Shown piece by piece: positions 61,601-64,000 of a stretch of DNA of 64,000 nucleotides (the first letter of the stretch is position 1; each line of letters opens with the position of its first letter). Under the pieces are notes generated by a model. It saw only the letters and a program-made list of their open reading frames with translations, ran no database searches and was not told the DNA's origin. The DNA is taken from assembly GCF_030052815.1 (NCBI RefSeq), contig NC_079496.1:44603593-44667592 (forward strand). Reading direction: 5' to 3'. The position numbers and the translations under genes are program-made. The DNA comes from Hevea brasiliensis (lineage: Eukaryota; Streptophyta; Magnoliopsida; Malpighiales; Euphorbiaceae).

Positions 61601-62130
61601 TTTCTTTTGCATTTATTTTTTCATTAATTCTTTAATTTAATTCTTGATTCCAAAATTTTCTTTTCTCCAATTTTATTTGATAGTTAGGTCAGGAGTCAGC
61701 TCTAGGGGTGAATTGACCAAATTGCCCCTCGCCGGTTCGATCCGGTTTGTAAATAATTTAATATTTCTTCCGGATCCCTAACCTAATTCTTTGATCAGCT
61801 TAACAATTATTTTTTGTGATTTTCCCTTTTCCACTATGTTCGCAATAGTCCTAAGGACCGCGGCGTCACATTTTACGGTTTGAAATTTGAGTTTAAATCG
61901 ACTTCGCAGTCCTTCCCGAGAAGGTCACCCATCATTGTGACTCCCGGCTCATTTAACTTCTCGTGTTCTGTTCTTCTTATTTATACTTAACTAATTGACA
62001 ATTACTAATTATTTGCATTCAGGGCTTAACTAGGTGTCTTATACGTGGTTCTACTTCTCTTACTTGTCCGGACCGATATCGCTCATCAAAATACTAAAAT
62101 ATACCAGGCTATGCCAATAAGGGTGTTACA
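58652..62130 (-). repeat. Family-C LTR-C (5' LTR)
   Basis: 3479 bases, + strand ends TGTAACATC and GGTGTTACA, followed by the second TGTTA. Stem-loops at 59271-59312; modules in reverse around 60330-60425, 60535-60640 and 60710-60835. Confidence 0.88.
59271..59312 (-). other. Tandem stem-loop, LTR-C
   Basis: Same two hairpins as LTR-A and LTR-B. Confidence 0.72.
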
Positions 62131-62135
62131 TGTTA

Positions 62136-62487
62136 CATATTGGAGTGTTTTTCTACAGGTTTTGAAGAATTATTTTCTAAATTTCTAGCCGGCACTCTGT
62201 TAAAATTTTTGTAAAATTTTTAAAGGTTAAATTAATTTCAGATAAAGTTTATAGCATCAACTCAAAATTTTAAAAATGCTTAATTATTCCTAAAAAGATT
62301 TATAATAGATATTAGATTTGGAAACACTTAGTTTTAAATTTTATCACCACGCCAGATTATTAATTGGAAATGGTTTTGTCAAAATCCCTTATAGTATATT
62401 AAATAGATTATCGGTAGGTAAAGTTCAGTAATTTGTTAGGTATACTAGGGAATCATGTCATATCTTACAGAGAGGTAAAGTGTGACA
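62136..62487 (+). repeat. Family-B solo LTR, piece 3 (3' end)
   Basis: Resumes after the family-C array with the conserved block CAGGTTTTGAAGAATTATTTTC..GCCGGCACTCTG and ends GTGTGACA at 62487. Confidence 0.88.
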
Positions 62488-62492
62488 TGATT

Positions 62493-62619
62493 TCTATTAA
62501 TTTTTATTTATGGCTTTTCAAGATGACTTAAATATGGTTCTAAATATCATAACTATCTGGACAGACACTAGTCACCGGAATAGCAGAATGTATAGGCTAC
62601 TTAGTATGAGGGTGTTACA
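62493..62619 (-). repeat. Family-B LTR on the minus strand, right part (5' end)
   Basis: Continues the minus LTR from 10947. On the minus strand it starts TGTAACACCCTCATACT at 62619. Its sequence next to the break (ATTAATAGAAATCA) joins to CATGAAGG at the left break, matching the homologous region 11055-11090. Confidence 0.85.
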
Positions 62620-62989
62620 GATAGGCATAAAATGTATCACGATAATTGTAGGGTAAATATGTACTTTAAAAATGAATTGTGAACATTTTAACTCTTTTCA
62701 TATTTTGAGAAGCACAAAAACTTATACCTTTTTTCTATTTCTCTTTACAGGTCTAAATCTAGTTAATGAAGCATTTAGAAATTTATTTTACTCATAATGC
62801 AATTTCTAAAGCTTATTTTGAGTCACATTGGCTATGTTAATTTTCAAATTGTAGTGGATATATTTAGTTTATTATAAATTTTATCCTGGACATAATTTTA
62901 TGTTTAGCTTTCGTAATTTATTAATTATAAAAACTATGAAAATTTTATTGTATATTAATGCTTATATAATCTATAATGTTTGTTAATAT
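62620..62989. other. AT-rich stretch, nothing recognised
   Basis: Flank of the outermost LTR. No coding, RNA or repeat signal. It may belong to the CACTA-like element that follows. Confidence 0.5.
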
Positions 62990-63773
62990 TTTTACTAGAA
63001 TTTATAAATGCCATGAGAAATTAATTGTAAAGGAAAAGTGGTTATATTTGCCTTTTTGAGATAATTGCAAATGCCGCTAAATTTAATATTACATGGAAAA
63101 AATAGTTGTATGACTCTTTTGTGGTAATTATAAATACTGCTAAAAAAATGATTGGTGAAAAGTAATTGTGTTGAACTTATGGTGACAATTACTCATGCAT
63201 ATAAAAATCAAATGATTGGTGGGAAGAAGTTTTGGTGGCACCTACAAATGCTACTAAAACAAAATCAGTTGGCAAGAAGGAGCTTAATGTCATTAAAAGT
63301 AAAATCAATTGGCGGGAAGGAGCTTTGGTTGTATTTACAAATATCGCTAAAATAAAATCAATTGGCATGAAGAAGTTTTGGTGACACTTACAAATGCTGC
63401 TAAAGACAAAATTAATTGACAGGAAGGAGTTTTGGTGGCTTACAAATGCCGCTAAAAAAAAGGTTGGTAAGAATAATAATTTCACTTTTTATGAAAATTG
63501 TAAATGCCATGAAAACGCCATATGTGTTAGCTAAATTAAGTTCTTTCCCAGTGTGATGGCAATTGAAAATACTACAAATAACTGTTGCAATTGCATTCAT
63601 CTTGTAGTAGCATTTAAATGTACATATACCAATATTAAAAAAAAATCCGCTAAAACTTTAGCGAAACATAATTTAACGGCAATTACCTTAATGCTAATAA
63701 AGATAATAGCAGCATTTATAAATGCAACTATAACATTAAACAAATGCTAATAAAATGCAATTTTATTGTAGTG
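62990..63773. mobile_element. Probable CACTA-type transposon end with subterminal repeats
   Basis: The right edge reads TTTTATTGTAGTG (63761-63773), the complement of CACTACAATAAAA, the terminus expected of plant CACTA (En/Spm) elements. Inward lie degenerate units of about 45-55 bases sharing TACAAATGCYGCTAAAA and ATTGGCRGGAAGGAG (about 63120-63480), like the subterminal repeats of that superfamily. No transposase and no left terminus were found, so it is a fragment or a defective copy. Confidence 0.5.
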
Positions 63774-64000
63774 CATATCCCACATTTAGTGACATTAGCA
63801 GCCGCCTCTTCCATTTTCTTCCCTCACTCCCTCTCTCCTCTTGGCTTCTGTCAACTTGCACTCTCCTTCTCTTCTTGCCCACTCTCACATTCGACCAAAG
63901 ATATTCAATAGAAGCTAGAACTAAGGTTACTTCATCTCTCATTACTTCATTGCTCAAGAGACTCATTTTTGGTTCACCAAGTTACCCATGTTTTTTGTTT
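63774..64000. other. Pyrimidine-rich flank, possible host transcript start
   Basis: Not recognisably repetitive. On the + strand it is rich in CT runs (TTCCCTCACTCCCTCTCTCC), as in plant 5' untranslated regions, and an ATG lies at about 63989 near the window edge. A gene cannot be called from this. Confidence 0.25.

Larger units (their letters stand above)
43396..62130 (-). mobile_element. Family-C gag-only (LARD-like) tandem array: 3 LTRs, 2 internal regions
   Basis: Minus-strand array with target duplication TGTTA at 43391-43395 and 62131-62135. On the + strand the order is LTR-A 43396-46915, internal A (46916-52617, including a nested solo LTR), LTR-B 52618-56101, internal B 56102-58651 and LTR-C 58652-62130. 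Internal regions are about 2.55 kb without the nested element. They hold a primer site, gag with zinc knuckles, the first residues of protease, then about 1 kb of decayed sequence with traces of the C-terminal tail, and a polypurine tract. Protease core, RT, RNase H and integrase are absent from both, so the family is non-autonomous and needs pol in trans. Confidence 0.85.
10953..62487 (+). mobile_element. Family-B solo LTR, split by two nested insertions
   Basis: Begins TGTAACACCC at 10953 and ends GGTAAAGTGTGACA at 62487. The 5-base target duplication TGATT is at 10948-10952 and 62488-62492. Its own sequence lies in three pieces: 10953-11216, 40229-43395 and 62136-62487, about 3.78 kb in all. 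There is no primer site, gag or pol between the ends other than in nested elements, so it is a solo LTR left by LTR-LTR recombination. It lies inside a related minus-strand LTR. Confidence 0.88.

Noticed and set aside
63120..63480. Short spaced repeats that could suggest a CRISPR array
   Set aside because: The units are degenerate and contiguous without unique spacers, the setting is plant transposon DNA, and subterminal transposon repeats explain them.

Overview
This window is plant nuclear heterochromatin. It is AT-rich DNA made almost entirely of nested LTR retrotransposons, mostly Ty3/gypsy chromoviruses with LTRs of about 3.4-3.8 kb and an initiator-Met tRNA primer site, plus one Ty1/copia-type LTR, a LINE scrap and the end of a probable CACTA transposon. 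I found no intact host gene. A eudicot is likely. The sequence style reminded me of Euphorbiaceae (rubber tree or cassava relatives), but that is only an impression. Family names A, B and C are mine: A = the + strand Tekay-like gypsy family, B = a related family known here from LTRs only, C = a minus-strand gag-only (LARD-like) family.

Layout, outside to inside. Layer 1 is a minus-strand family-B LTR (8641-10947, resuming at 62493-62619). Layer 2 is a + strand family-B solo LTR inserted into it (10953-62487, target duplication TGATT on both sides). That solo LTR holds two further insertions. The first is a copia-type solo LTR (11217-40228, duplication CCTAT). Inside it sits a head-to-tail family-A array with four LTRs and three internal regions (12394-39351). 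The second is a minus-strand family-C array with three LTRs and two internal regions (43396-62130, duplication TGTTA). It is itself interrupted by another + strand solo LTR (49343-52495, duplication TTCAT). Left of this nest lie a family-B LTR end (1-1402), an old decayed family-A tandem remnant (1403-7584), a family-B LTR tail (7585-8402) and a LINE reverse-transcriptase fragment (8403-8640). Right of the nest are about 370 bases with nothing recognisable, a probable CACTA terminus (to 63773), and a pyrimidine-rich stretch that could be the start of a host transcript.

The family-A internal regions encode gag (zinc knuckles), protease, reverse transcriptase, RNase H, integrase and a chromodomain-like tail, all broken. 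Some lesions are shared by all three copies: TGA stops in the gag zinc-knuckle region and twice after RT, a gag frameshift, and loss of the second integrase catalytic Asp. The template was therefore dead before the array formed. Most other lesions fall at CAG/CTG/CCG sites in a stereotyped way (CAG to CGT, CTG to TCG) and look like base-calling artefacts at CHG-methylated cytosines. The observation most worth following up is a tandem stem-loop near the 3' part of every gypsy LTR here, whose arms differ in sequence between families while the pairing is kept.
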